From NCBI GenBank assembly GCA_023142805.1, contig JAGLIU010000007.1:1-20719 (forward strand): a stretch of DNA of 20,719 nt. The letters run 5' to 3'. This document shows, piece after piece, positions 6,032 through 11,762 of the stretch (positions within the stretch are counted from its first letter, which is position 1; every line of letters begins with the position of its first letter). The notes beneath the pieces were generated by a model. The model did no database searches. It worked only from the letters and a program-made list of their open reading frames with translations, and was not told the DNA's origin. Both the position numbers and the translations under genes were made by a program. Source of the stretch: Candidatus Omnitrophota bacterium (GTDB taxonomy: Bacteria > Omnitrophota > Gorgyraeia > Tantalellales > Tantalellaceae).

Positions 6032-6575
6032 AGTATTTATTAAATGAAATAGTTTCATCAACAGTTTTTAACTGTTTTTTTTTCGCCGCGGGGTTCCCCG
6101 GATAACCCAAAGCTATGACAAGCTCAACCTTTTTATTCCTCGGTATATTTAGGGCTTTTTTTAATTTCTTGTGATTGAACCAACCCAGTATACAGGATCC
6201 AATTCCCAGCTCTTGAGCTTGGAGGACAACATGGGAACAGGCAATACCTGTATCAATAAGTCTGAAGTTGGTATTTGTTAATTGTCCCGCAAGCCATGCC
6301 GGTCTTTTTATTTTTTCGGAGATTTGGATTATAAACGCGGTAGCGTTACCGGCAAAAGTGTTCAAACTGTATATGCCTGAAAACGCCTCATTTTTAATAC
6401 TGTTTTTAAGAGCAGGATCATCTACAATAATGAATTTCCAGGGTTGTGAGTTACAAGCTGAAGGAGCGTATCTTGCTGCCTCCGCGCATAATTCAAGATC
6501 CTGTCGTGAAATTTTTTGATCTTTGTACGAGCGTGTACTTTTGCGTGTTTTTGCCAGATCCAGAAAAGTATTCAT
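6030..6575 (-). CDS. Nitroreductase-family FMN oxidoreductase
   Basis: 181 residues read leftwards from ATG at 6575-6573, preceded by a GGGGGGGAA ribosome binding site. A longer in-frame extension upstream only translates repeat DNA. FMN-binding landmarks are present: an early Arg-x-Ser-x-Arg (RKSTR), APSACNSQPWKF, LGIGSCILGWF, and the C-terminal ALGYPGNPAAKKK. The short single-domain form uses NAD(P)H to reduce nitro compounds, quinones or related electrophiles; it is a homodimer with the flavin at the interface. Physiological substrate unknown. It is divergent from a flavodoxin-like gene, so two flavoproteins share one intergenic region. Confidence 0.9.
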   Translation of the reverse strand: MNTFLDLAKTRKSTRSYKDQKISRQDLELCAEAARYAPSACNSQPWKFIIVDDPALKNSIKNEAFSGIYSLNTFAGNATAFIIQISEKIKRPAWLAGQLTNTNFRLIDTGIACSHVVLQAQELGIGSCILGWFNHKKLKKALNIPRNKKVELVIALGYPGNPAAKKKQLKTVDETISFNKY

Positions 6576-6605
6576 TTCCCCCCCCATAATTGTGTTTGTA
6601 GTGTC

Positions 6606-6716
6606 GATGTCTCTCAACTCTCGGCCATCTTGACTCTTTGCTTTCCTGCCTCTCAACTCTTGGCCACCTTGACTCTTTGATTCTCCAACTCTCTGCCACC
6701 CTGACTCTTTGACTCT
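6606..6716 (-). repeat. Degenerate 8-bp tandem array upstream of the nitroreductase
   Basis: On the minus strand the sequence parses into about fourteen 8-mers based on AGAGTCAA: AGAGTCAA, AGAGTCAG, GGTGGCAG, AGAGTTGG, AGAATCAA, AGAGTCAA, GGTGGCCA and so on, with one 7-mer slip. A higher-order block (GAGTCAAGGTGGCC followed by AGAGTTGAGAG) repeats three times at about 40-bp spacing. The array ends about 30 bp before the nitroreductase start and may lie in its leader. It has no spacers of CRISPR type. Confidence 0.75.
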
Positions 6717-6793
6717 TTTTTAACCTTTAGACTTTTAAACTGATGTTATTCTAACACAACAAGGCAGTATTTCCAGTAAGGTGTCCAATTATC

Positions 6794-6854
6794 TTGACAC
6801 AACTCATAAACTTATATAAATATAGTTTCAGAGGAAAACGAAATGTGATATGAT
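6794..6854 (+). promoter_or_regulatory. Promoter region of the flavodoxin-like gene
   Basis: Two overlapping possibilities: TTGACA (6794-6799) with 17 bp to TAAATA (6817-6822), and a second -10, TATGAT (6849-6854), with a weak -35 TTTCAG 17 bp upstream. Either would transcribe the gene at 6915. I cannot choose between them. Confidence 0.4.
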
Positions 6855-6914
6855 ATTACGTAAGCAGGGAGCTGTAGTGTTTAAGTTCGCAGGTGGTAAA
6901 AATATAGGAGAGTA

Positions 6915-7388
6915 ATGAAAAAAATAGCTGTAGTGTATTATTCGAAGAGTGGGAATACAAAAAAAATGGCCGAATTTATTGTGGAAGGAGCGAAGAGAAA
7001 CCCTGATGTTCAGGTTGATCTGGAGAGTGTTGAAAATTTTCCGTTGGAAAAAACTTTAGACTATGATGGATTGATCGTGGGTTCTCCGACATATTACGGT
7101 TCAATGGCTTATCAGATAAAACTTTTTTTTGATAATTCTGTTAAATTTCATAGAAAGCTTTCAGGGAAAGTAGGAGCGGCTTTTTCTTCTGCCGCTAATA
7201 TAGGCGGGGGGAATGAAACGACAATAAACAGTATATTGAACGCGATGCTTATACATGGAATGATAATTCAGGGGAATTGTAAAGGAGATCATTATGGGGT
7301 TGTAAGTATAGGACAGCCCGATGATAGAGTAAAAGATCAGTGCGGAGAACTAGGGGAAAGAACTTCTTTTCTTGTGAAACGTTTGTAA
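6915..7388 (+). CDS. Flavodoxin-like / WrbA-type FMN protein
   Basis: 157 residues from ATG 6915 with a TAGGAGAG ribosome binding site. The phosphate-binding loop SKSGNT (10-15) follows the first beta-strand KKIAVVYY, and VGSPTYYGSM (about 56-65) is the first isoalloxazine-contact loop of the flavodoxin/WrbA fold. AFSSAANIGGGNETT gives the third flavin loop. The GGGNETT pattern and the small-residue loops favour a WrbA/NADPH-dependent FMN reductase-like role over a long-chain electron-transfer flavodoxin. WrbA proteins reduce quinones by two electrons and are stress-related. Followed after 56 bp by the PIN-PhoH gene in the same direction. Confidence 0.85.
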   Translation: MKKIAVVYYSKSGNTKKMAEFIVEGAKRNPDVQVDLESVENFPLEKTLDYDGLIVGSPTYYGSMAYQIKLFFDNSVKFHRKLSGKVGAAFSSAANIGGGNETTINSILNAMLIHGMIIQGNCKGDHYGVVSIGQPDDRVKDQCGELGERTSFLVKRL

Positions 7389-7444
7389 TTTAGTGTATGT
7401 TGTTCAATCTGAAAATGGGTTTGAATTAATCGAAAGGAGAGACC

Positions 7445-8761
7445 TTGAGAAAGACTTTTGTGTTGGATACCAATGTGTTGCTGCATAACCCAAATTCGTT
7501 GATCTCTTTTGAAGACAATATTGTTCTACTTCCGATAGAGGTTCTGGAGGAGCTTGACAGATTCAAAAGGAATCATGACGAGAAAGGGAGAAACGCGAGG
7601 ATCGTAATACGCATGCTTGACGAGTTTCGTGAAAAAGGAGAACCGGGAGAAGGGTTTCCTTTAGATAACGGGGGCGTACTTAGAATAGTGATCGGTATAG
7701 ACGACAGGAAGGTAGAGAAATTAGGTCTATCAAAAAATCTCATAGATAACAGGATCTTGCTTGCCGCGTATGAATGTAAACAGAAAGGTGAGACTGTAAT
7801 TTTTGTATCCAAAGATATTAACGCTAGAATAAAAGCTGACGCGATAGGTATTCCAAGCGTTGATTTTGAAAAGCAAAAAGTCGATTTTGAACGTCTTTAT
7901 AGCGGTTGGCATACTATGGAAGTCAGTAGAGATGAGATAGACGCTTTTTTCGCGAAAAAGGAACTCAAGGTAGGGGAAGCGGAGTTTTTGCCCAATGAAT
8001 TCGCTCTTCTAGTGGATAAGAATAACCCGAAACATACAGCTATTGGCAGATATAAAGAAGACCCCGGGGTTTTAATGCCTTTGATATTCAATAAAACCCA
8101 TTTGATGTCGCTTAGACCCAGAAATAAAGAGCAGTCAATGGCTATAGAGTTGTTACTGAACAACGATATAGATCTGGTTACGCTTGTAGGGCCTGCCGGG
8201 ACAGGAAAAACTTTACTCGCGATCGCGGCAGGTCTTCAAAAAGTGGTTCGGGATAAATCATTCGCGGGACTTTTGATCTCACGTCCGGTGATGCCGTTGG
8301 GTCGAGATATTGGTTATCTTCCCGGAACTAAAGAAGAAAAACTTGAGAATTGGATGGGACCTATATTTGATAATCTTGAATATATATTCAATGGTGAAAA
8401 AAAAGATAAGGACGGTCAGTCGAAATCGCTTATTGAAAAATATATAAAGAGTGAGATAATAGAACTCGAAGCGATGACGTTTATGCGTGGACGAAGCATT
8501 CCGAACAGGTTTATGATAATTGATGAGGTTCAGAATATGACGCCTCATGAAGTAAAAACCGTTATTAGCCGTGTAGGTAATAATACAAAAATGGTTCTTA
8601 CCGGAGATCCTTATCAGATAGATAATCCTTATCTTGATTCAGCTAGTAATGGATTGACTTATTGTGTGGAAAAAATGAAGGGGCAGAAGTCGTTCGGCCA
8701 TATGACTTTTTCTCGAAGTGAAAGGAGTCCGTTGGCTTCACTCGCCGCGGAGCTTTTGTGA
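7445..8761 (+). CDS. PIN-domain / PhoH ATPase fusion protein
   Basis: 438 residues starting at TTG 7445, which sits at the right distance from GAAAGGAGAG. The N-terminal PIN domain (about 1-145) has the acidic nuclease residues: Asp8 in LDTNVL, Glu35 in VLEELDRFK, Asp101 in DNRIL and Asp124 in SKDINARIKA. The C-terminal PhoH ATPase (about 220-438) has Walker A GPAGTGKT (249-256), the PLGRDIGYLPG loop, Walker B MIIDEVQN (357-364) and TGDPYQID. This is the PhoH2/YlaK architecture, linked to RNA unwinding plus cleavage and in some bacteria to toxin-antitoxin pairs. No antitoxin-like gene precedes it. The downstream lipoprotein overlaps its stop codon. Confidence 0.92.
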   Translation: MRKTFVLDTNVLLHNPNSLISFEDNIVLLPIEVLEELDRFKRNHDEKGRNARIVIRMLDEFREKGEPGEGFPLDNGGVLRIVIGIDDRKVEKLGLSKNLIDNRILLAAYECKQKGETVIFVSKDINARIKADAIGIPSVDFEKQKVDFERLYSGWHTMEVSRDEIDAFFAKKELKVGEAEFLPNEFALLVDKNNPKHTAIGRYKEDPGVLMPLIFNKTHLMSLRPRNKEQSMAIELLLNNDIDLVTLVGPAGTGKTLLAIAAGLQKVVRDKSFAGLLISRPVMPLGRDIGYLPGTKEEKLENWMGPIFDNLEYIFNGEKKDKDGQSKSLIEKYIKSEIIELEAMTFMRGRSIPNRFMIIDEVQNMTPHEVKTVISRVGNNTKMVLTGDPYQIDNPYLDSASNGLTYCVEKMKGQKSFGHMTFSRSERSPLASLAAELL

Positions 8762-9204
8762 TGAATAGTAAAATTTCAGTTTTCATTATTGTTTTATTGT
8801 TTTTTCAGGGGTGTTTTGGCGGGTCGCCGGCATCGGCAAAAACTGAAACTTCCGGTCACAAAAAAATCAAATATGTTAAGTCTAAACATGGATTAGGTAC
8901 GCTCATGAAAATAAGCGGGGATCGGGGAAAGATGATTCGCGAGCTTAATAAGGATACCAAATGTTTTGAAAAAATATCAAAAGCTATAAAAGATTCTAAT
9001 ATCAAAGTTGGAGCTGCCGCGAAAGATATAAGAAAAAAATACGGAGATCCGGTCGTTGTAGTTCAGGAAGATAGTTCTGAAAGTTCAACCCGGTGGGTGT
9101 ATAAACCCGGTACGGGATCATTTTTTGAGGGGAAGAAAGCTTGTCTTGTTTTCAATAAAGAAGATTGTCTGGAAAGGTTTAGTATTGTTGATGATGAGAA
9201 GTAG
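8761..9204 (+). CDS. Lipoprotein with a SmpA/BamE-like C-terminal domain
   Basis: 147 residues from ATG 8761, which overlaps the PhoH stop (TGATG); GCGGAGC lies 8 bp upstream. The signal peptide ends in FFQGC, so Cys18 is the probable lipidation site, although Gln at -2 is unusual for a lipobox. After a Ser/Lys-rich linker, residues about 80-145 read IKVGAAAKDIRKKYGDPVVVVQ, RWVYKP, then a final strand pair. This is the pattern of the SmpA/OmlA/BamE fold (a helix with G-x-P turn, then W-Y strand), a small domain found in outer-membrane assembly lipoproteins. Specific function unknown. Translational coupling to a PIN-PhoH ATPase is unusual for a lipoprotein. Confidence 0.75.
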   Translation: MNSKISVFIIVLLFFQGCFGGSPASAKTETSGHKKIKYVKSKHGLGTLMKISGDRGKMIRELNKDTKCFEKISKAIKDSNIKVGAAAKDIRKKYGDPVVVVQEDSSESSTRWVYKPGTGSFFEGKKACLVFNKEDCLERFSIVDDEK

Positions 9205-9211
9205 TTTCGTT

Positions 9212-9243
9212 CTTGTATCCTAGTACAAGTCTTGTCTTTGTTG
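9212..9243 (+). terminator. Possible weak terminator after the PhoH-lipoprotein unit
   Basis: CTTGTA-TCCTAG-TACAAG, a 6-bp stem, followed by a T-rich but interrupted tract (TCTTGTCTTTGTTG). It lies just past the lipoprotein stop and before a convergent gene. The stem is short and AT-rich. Confidence 0.35.
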
Positions 9244-9262
9244 TCCTTCCCGGGGCGAAAAA

Positions 9263-10354
9263 TTATTTTATCATGGCGTAGGTACGATTTCCCCTGTATT
9301 CTTTGTACATTGCTTCAACTATTAGTTCCGCGGGTTTATTCTGAGGAGTGAATTGTCTGTTATGTTTACCTCCGGCTTTTACATTTGTATCCCATTTCCA
9401 CCAATATACTCCCGCAAACCATGGTTCGTTCCAGATGGTATCAAAGAAGGCTTTATAACATTTTGCCTGCATTTCCTGATCGGCATTTCCTGATGTACCG
9501 CTTTTCCATGGATTATTCGGAGCTGAGGAGGTGCTGGCATAACCTAGTTCTGTGAATAAAATAGGTTTATTGACTATAGAATGCCAGGCGGAGATCTCAC
9601 TTGTCCAGCGTTGCCATCCTTGTTTAAGGTCATTGACCGATGGGTTTTCCTTATATGTGAGAGGGAAATAAGCGTCAATACCTACAAAATCCAAGGTTTG
9701 CCAAAATTTTATATTTTTATAATTATCCCAATTTGCCGCGTAAACAAGTTTGCCCCGATAAATTTTTCGTATGGAAGAAATAATATCCAACCATTTTTCG
9801 GTTTTTTGTGACGCGAAAGAAAGTTCAGTGCCTATGCAGAGTATTTTGACGTTAGACTGTTCCGCTAAATGGGCGTAGGTGAGTATGAGTTTTTTGTAAT
9901 CGGAAAACCATTTGTTCCAGTCTTTATCGGACGCGAATCCTATATCCGCACGCCAGTAAGTACCATTATCTTCATTTATGAGGTCTATATGTGGTTTAAG
10001 CAGAACTTCAAGTCCGAGTTTATGGCTTTTGGCTATAACATGTTTCATGCTCTTTTTACTAGGGGTTCTGTTGGTACGAAGTATTTCTGTTGAGTTGTAT
10101 TTTTGCTGGTAGTGTGTTGGGCAAATCGCTAAATATTCAACTCCAAGTGACGCGAGTTTTTCCAACGACCTGTCAGAATAGTGGGAAGCAAAGCTGTCTT
10201 TGTTCCAGGTTATATAGCACATACCCTTTTGAGGAGCCAAAAAACCCAAAGAGGTTCCTATTGAATGAACGGATAGGGGGGCCAACATAAAGGATACCAA
10301 AGTTATTAGCAAAACAACATTGCGAATAACTTTTTTTGTAACACAAATAACCAT
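9263..10354 (-). CDS. Secreted or membrane-anchored GH113-like glycoside hydrolase
   Basis: 363 residues read leftwards from ATG at 10354-10352 with AAAAAGGAG just upstream. Residues about 9-31 are a signal peptide or anchor. The mature part is a TIM-barrel of the GH113 type: KGMCYITWNKDSF and LASLGVEYLAICPTHYQ (first strands), VLLKPHIDL, IGTELSF with the predicted acid/base Glu177, VGIDAYFPL, and ILFTELGYAS with the predicted nucleophile Glu269, then VYWWKWDT near the end. Characterised GH113 enzymes are endo-beta-1,4-mannanases of clan GH-A, but many homologues are uncharacterised, so mannan is only a guess. The gene stands alone and is preceded by a c-di-GMP riboswitch and terminator, which links it to surface or matrix polysaccharide. 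Confidence 0.85.
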   Translation of the reverse strand: MVICVTKKVIRNVVLLITLVSFMLAPLSVHSIGTSLGFLAPQKGMCYITWNKDSFASHYSDRSLEKLASLGVEYLAICPTHYQQKYNSTEILRTNRTPSKKSMKHVIAKSHKLGLEVLLKPHIDLINEDNGTYWRADIGFASDKDWNKWFSDYKKLILTYAHLAEQSNVKILCIGTELSFASQKTEKWLDIISSIRKIYRGKLVYAANWDNYKNIKFWQTLDFVGIDAYFPLTYKENPSVNDLKQGWQRWTSEISAWHSIVNKPILFTELGYASTSSAPNNPWKSGTSGNADQEMQAKCYKAFFDTIWNEPWFAGVYWWKWDTNVKAGGKHNRQFTPQNKPAELIVEAMYKEYRGNRTYAMIK

Positions 10355-10371
10355 TCTTAATCTCCTTTTTG

Positions 10372-10414
10372 AAAAAAACCCTATTCGATAAAGGCAAAAT
10401 TATCGATATAGGGT
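10372..10414 (-). terminator. Intrinsic terminator in the riboswitch expression platform
   Basis: On the minus strand ACCCTAT-A-TCGATAA, loop TTTTGCCT, TTATCGA-ATAGGGT, then seven T: a 14-bp stem with one bulged A. It lies between the c-di-GMP aptamer and the ribosome binding site of the GH113-like gene, so it would stop transcription before the gene unless prevented. Confidence 0.88.
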
Positions 10415-10454
10415 ACAAAAAGCTTGATCATGAATGGTAATTTGACAGATCAAA

Positions 10455-10545
10455 TTCGGTAGTCTGACAACCATGTCCCCCAAGGGGAGAGTTAGGCTCA
10501 AGATTTTGCGACCCCATTCTTTCGAATGGTTTGCCATGTACAGTA
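10455..10545 (-). promoter_or_regulatory. Cyclic-di-GMP-I (GEMM-I) riboswitch aptamer
   Basis: The minus strand carries the conserved GEMM-I elements in order. GGCAAACC (10535-10528) runs into the hairpin CCATTC-GAAA-GAATGG with its GNRA tetraloop (10529-10514). Then GGTCGCAAAATC (10513-10502) corresponds to the G-ACGCAAA-GCC segment holding the intercalating A. Then CCTAA (10496-10492) opposite CATGG (10475-10471) forms the 11-nt tetraloop receptor, with the P3 stem TCCCC-TT-GGGGA between. ACTACCGAA (10463-10455) closes the motif. A perfect 7-bp hairpin, AATTTGA-TCTG-TCAAATT, follows at 10456-10439. I could not pair the outer P1 stem convincingly. Known members sense c-di-GMP; the downstream terminator implies transcriptional control of the GH113-like gene. 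Confidence 0.9.
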
Positions 10546-10638
10546 TTATTGAATACGGCACATGATCCGGTATAAGCATTTTCCGGATCTTTATCGTTTG
10601 ATAGTTACATATGAAAGAACAATGAACCCTCAATATCT

Positions 10639-10666
10639 AGTTTAATGGTAAATAAAATGAAAACAA
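10639..10666 (-). promoter_or_regulatory. Candidate promoter of the riboswitch leader
   Basis: On the minus strand TTGTTT (10666-10661), 16-bp spacer, TAAACT (10644-10639). The same -10 hexamer is used at 4550. The start would fall near 10632, giving a leader of about 280 nt that contains the aptamer and terminator. A perfect hairpin, GATCCGG/CCGGATC, lies at 10589-10564 in front of the aptamer. Confidence 0.4.
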
Positions 10667-10711
10667 GATGTTGAAACCGCCTTTTTTATAGTTAACATTG
10701 AATGGTTTTTT

Positions 10712-10740
10712 TTGTCATTAGGGGTGTCTTTTTGTATAAT
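10712..10740 (+). promoter_or_regulatory. Promoter of greA
   Basis: -35 TTGTCA (10712-10717), 17-bp spacer, consensus -10 TATAAT (10735-10740). The leader before the greA ATG is about 50 nt. It diverges from the riboswitch promoter. Confidence 0.65.
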
Positions 10741-10797
10741 TTTATGAGGTGCTTTCAATATTTAGATCATAAAGATCATATAAAAACAGGAGGAAAG

Positions 10798-11271
10798 ATG
10801 GGGAGTGATTATATAAATTTGACACGAGGAGGAAGAGACAAACTTTGTGAAGAACTAGATAGTCTTAAGGGAGACAAGCGAAGAGAGATCGCTAAGGCGT
10901 TGGATGAGGCCAGGTCTCATGGAGATCTTAGTGAAAATGCCGAATATGATGCCGCGAAGGAAGCGCAGGCTATGAATGAAAGAAGAGTTTCAGAACTCGA
11001 AGATATACTTATACGGGCACGGTTGATAGATGAGACTAAGATTTCAAAAGATGAAGCTTTGCTGTCGGCAACAGTGACGGTAAGGGATTTGGGGTCCGGG
11101 GAGGAGTTTGATTATATGCTTGTATCTGAGGAAGAGTCCGATTATGATATGGATAAGATATCAATTACGTCTCCGGTAGGTGAAGCTATTCTGGGACATA
11201 AAGTCGGGGATATTGTTGAAATACAGATCCCGGCGGGTATTCTTAAGTATGAGATAATGAAGATATCATGA
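10798..11271 (+). CDS. greA: Transcription elongation factor GreA
   Basis: 157 residues from ATG 10798, which follows ACAGGAGGAAAG; an in-frame start at 10702 would extend it across its own promoter and is rejected. The N-terminal coiled-coil (about 1-75) contains SHGDLSENAEYDAAKEAQ, the GreA signature whose acidic tip residues position Mg in the RNA polymerase secondary channel. The C-terminal FKBP-like domain (about 80-157) ends ISITSPVGEAILGHKVGDIVEIQIP. Length is exactly typical. GreA rescues backtracked RNA polymerase by stimulating cleavage of the transcript 3' end. Confidence 0.97.
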   Translation: MGSDYINLTRGGRDKLCEELDSLKGDKRREIAKALDEARSHGDLSENAEYDAAKEAQAMNERRVSELEDILIRARLIDETKISKDEALLSATVTVRDLGSGEEFDYMLVSEEESDYDMDKISITSPVGEAILGHKVGDIVEIQIPAGILKYEIMKIS

Positions 11272-11277
11272 TCAAGA

Positions 11278-11638
11278 ATGGTTTCTAATAAAAAAAAGTG
11301 CAAAAAATTTATATTGATACCGTTGATGGCAGCTGTAGTGTATTCGTTGTCGCCCCTGGTTTCTTTTTGGCTTACGGGAGAAGTTCCTAAGCCGAAGTCG
11401 AATAATGAAATAATTGAAGAACTTAAGGATAACAAAGGAGTTTATTTCTCTTTTATTGTTATGGGGGATAATCATTTCGGTCTTGTCTTTAATGACGTGG
11501 CTACTCTTAAAGAGATATGGCATATCTGATAATGTTGAGAAGAATATTTCAGATGAATTATCTAAATTGAAAATGCGCGATCTTGTCGCGCGGATGAAGA
11601 AGAAAATAACAAAGAAAGAACTGAATTACATGATATAA
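11278..11638 (+). pseudogene. Broken small membrane-anchored phosphoesterase-like gene
   Basis: A frame from ATG 11278 gives a basic start, a TM segment (about residues 12-32) and a linker, then VYFSFIVMGDNHFGLVF, which resembles the first strand and metal motif of calcineurin-like phosphoesterases (hydrophobic strand, GDNH/R). It stops at 11529 after EIWHI. In the +1 frame the sequence continues from about 11524 as SDNVEKNISDELSKLKMRDL and then a Lys-rich helix to TAA 11636-11638, which reads as coding. One frameshift near 11523, or a deletion of the phosphoesterase core joining N- and C-termini, would explain both. No strong ribosome binding site precedes it. Alternative: a genuine 83-residue membrane protein. 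Confidence 0.45.
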
Positions 11639-11655
11639 CAAGGTCGTAGTTTTGC

Positions 11656-11706
11656 CAAAGGTCCTCCAAAGTCGGGCTAACGGACCAGCCTTCGGATGAC
11701 ATGGGT
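11656..11706 (+). other. Structured spacer element upstream of the sulfur amino acid cluster
   Basis: Between the broken gene and metY the DNA can fold: TCCAAA and GGCT pair with AGCC and TTCGGA, with a GTCG bulge and an apical loop AACGGACC, while GGTCC can alternatively pair with GGACC. There is no U-tract, so it is not an obvious terminator. It does not match a SAM-I, SAM-II or SAH riboswitch as I know them. It could be an unnamed RNA leader for metY or a hairpin repeat. Confidence 0.35.
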
Positions 11707-11762
11707 TGTAATAGTTTATAGTTTGTGATCAATATAACTCCAAACTAACAAAGGAGAGAAAA

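Noticed and set aside
6576..6656. A longer N-terminus for the nitroreductase starting near 6656.
   Set aside because: The extension translates repeat DNA, whereas ATG 6575 has a proper ribosome binding site and gives the family's usual start.
6606..6716. A CRISPR array.
   Set aside because: Units are 8 bp and degenerate, with no unique spacers and no cas genes.
10173..10633. Short minus-strand open frames in the region before the GH113-like gene.
   Set aside because: They cover the riboswitch, the terminator or the start of the GH113-like gene in another frame, with no protein family resemblance.
10702..10797. A longer GreA N-terminus starting at 10702.
   Set aside because: It would cover the TTGTCA/TATAAT promoter, and ATG 10798 follows a perfect AGGAGG and gives exact GreA length.
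11650..11712. A second, degenerate GEMM-I aptamer before metY (CAAAGTC, GCTAA and CATGGGTTG look similar).
   Set aside because: There is no GAAA-capped P2 hairpin and no GGCAAACC, so the core is missing; kept only as an unassigned structured element.
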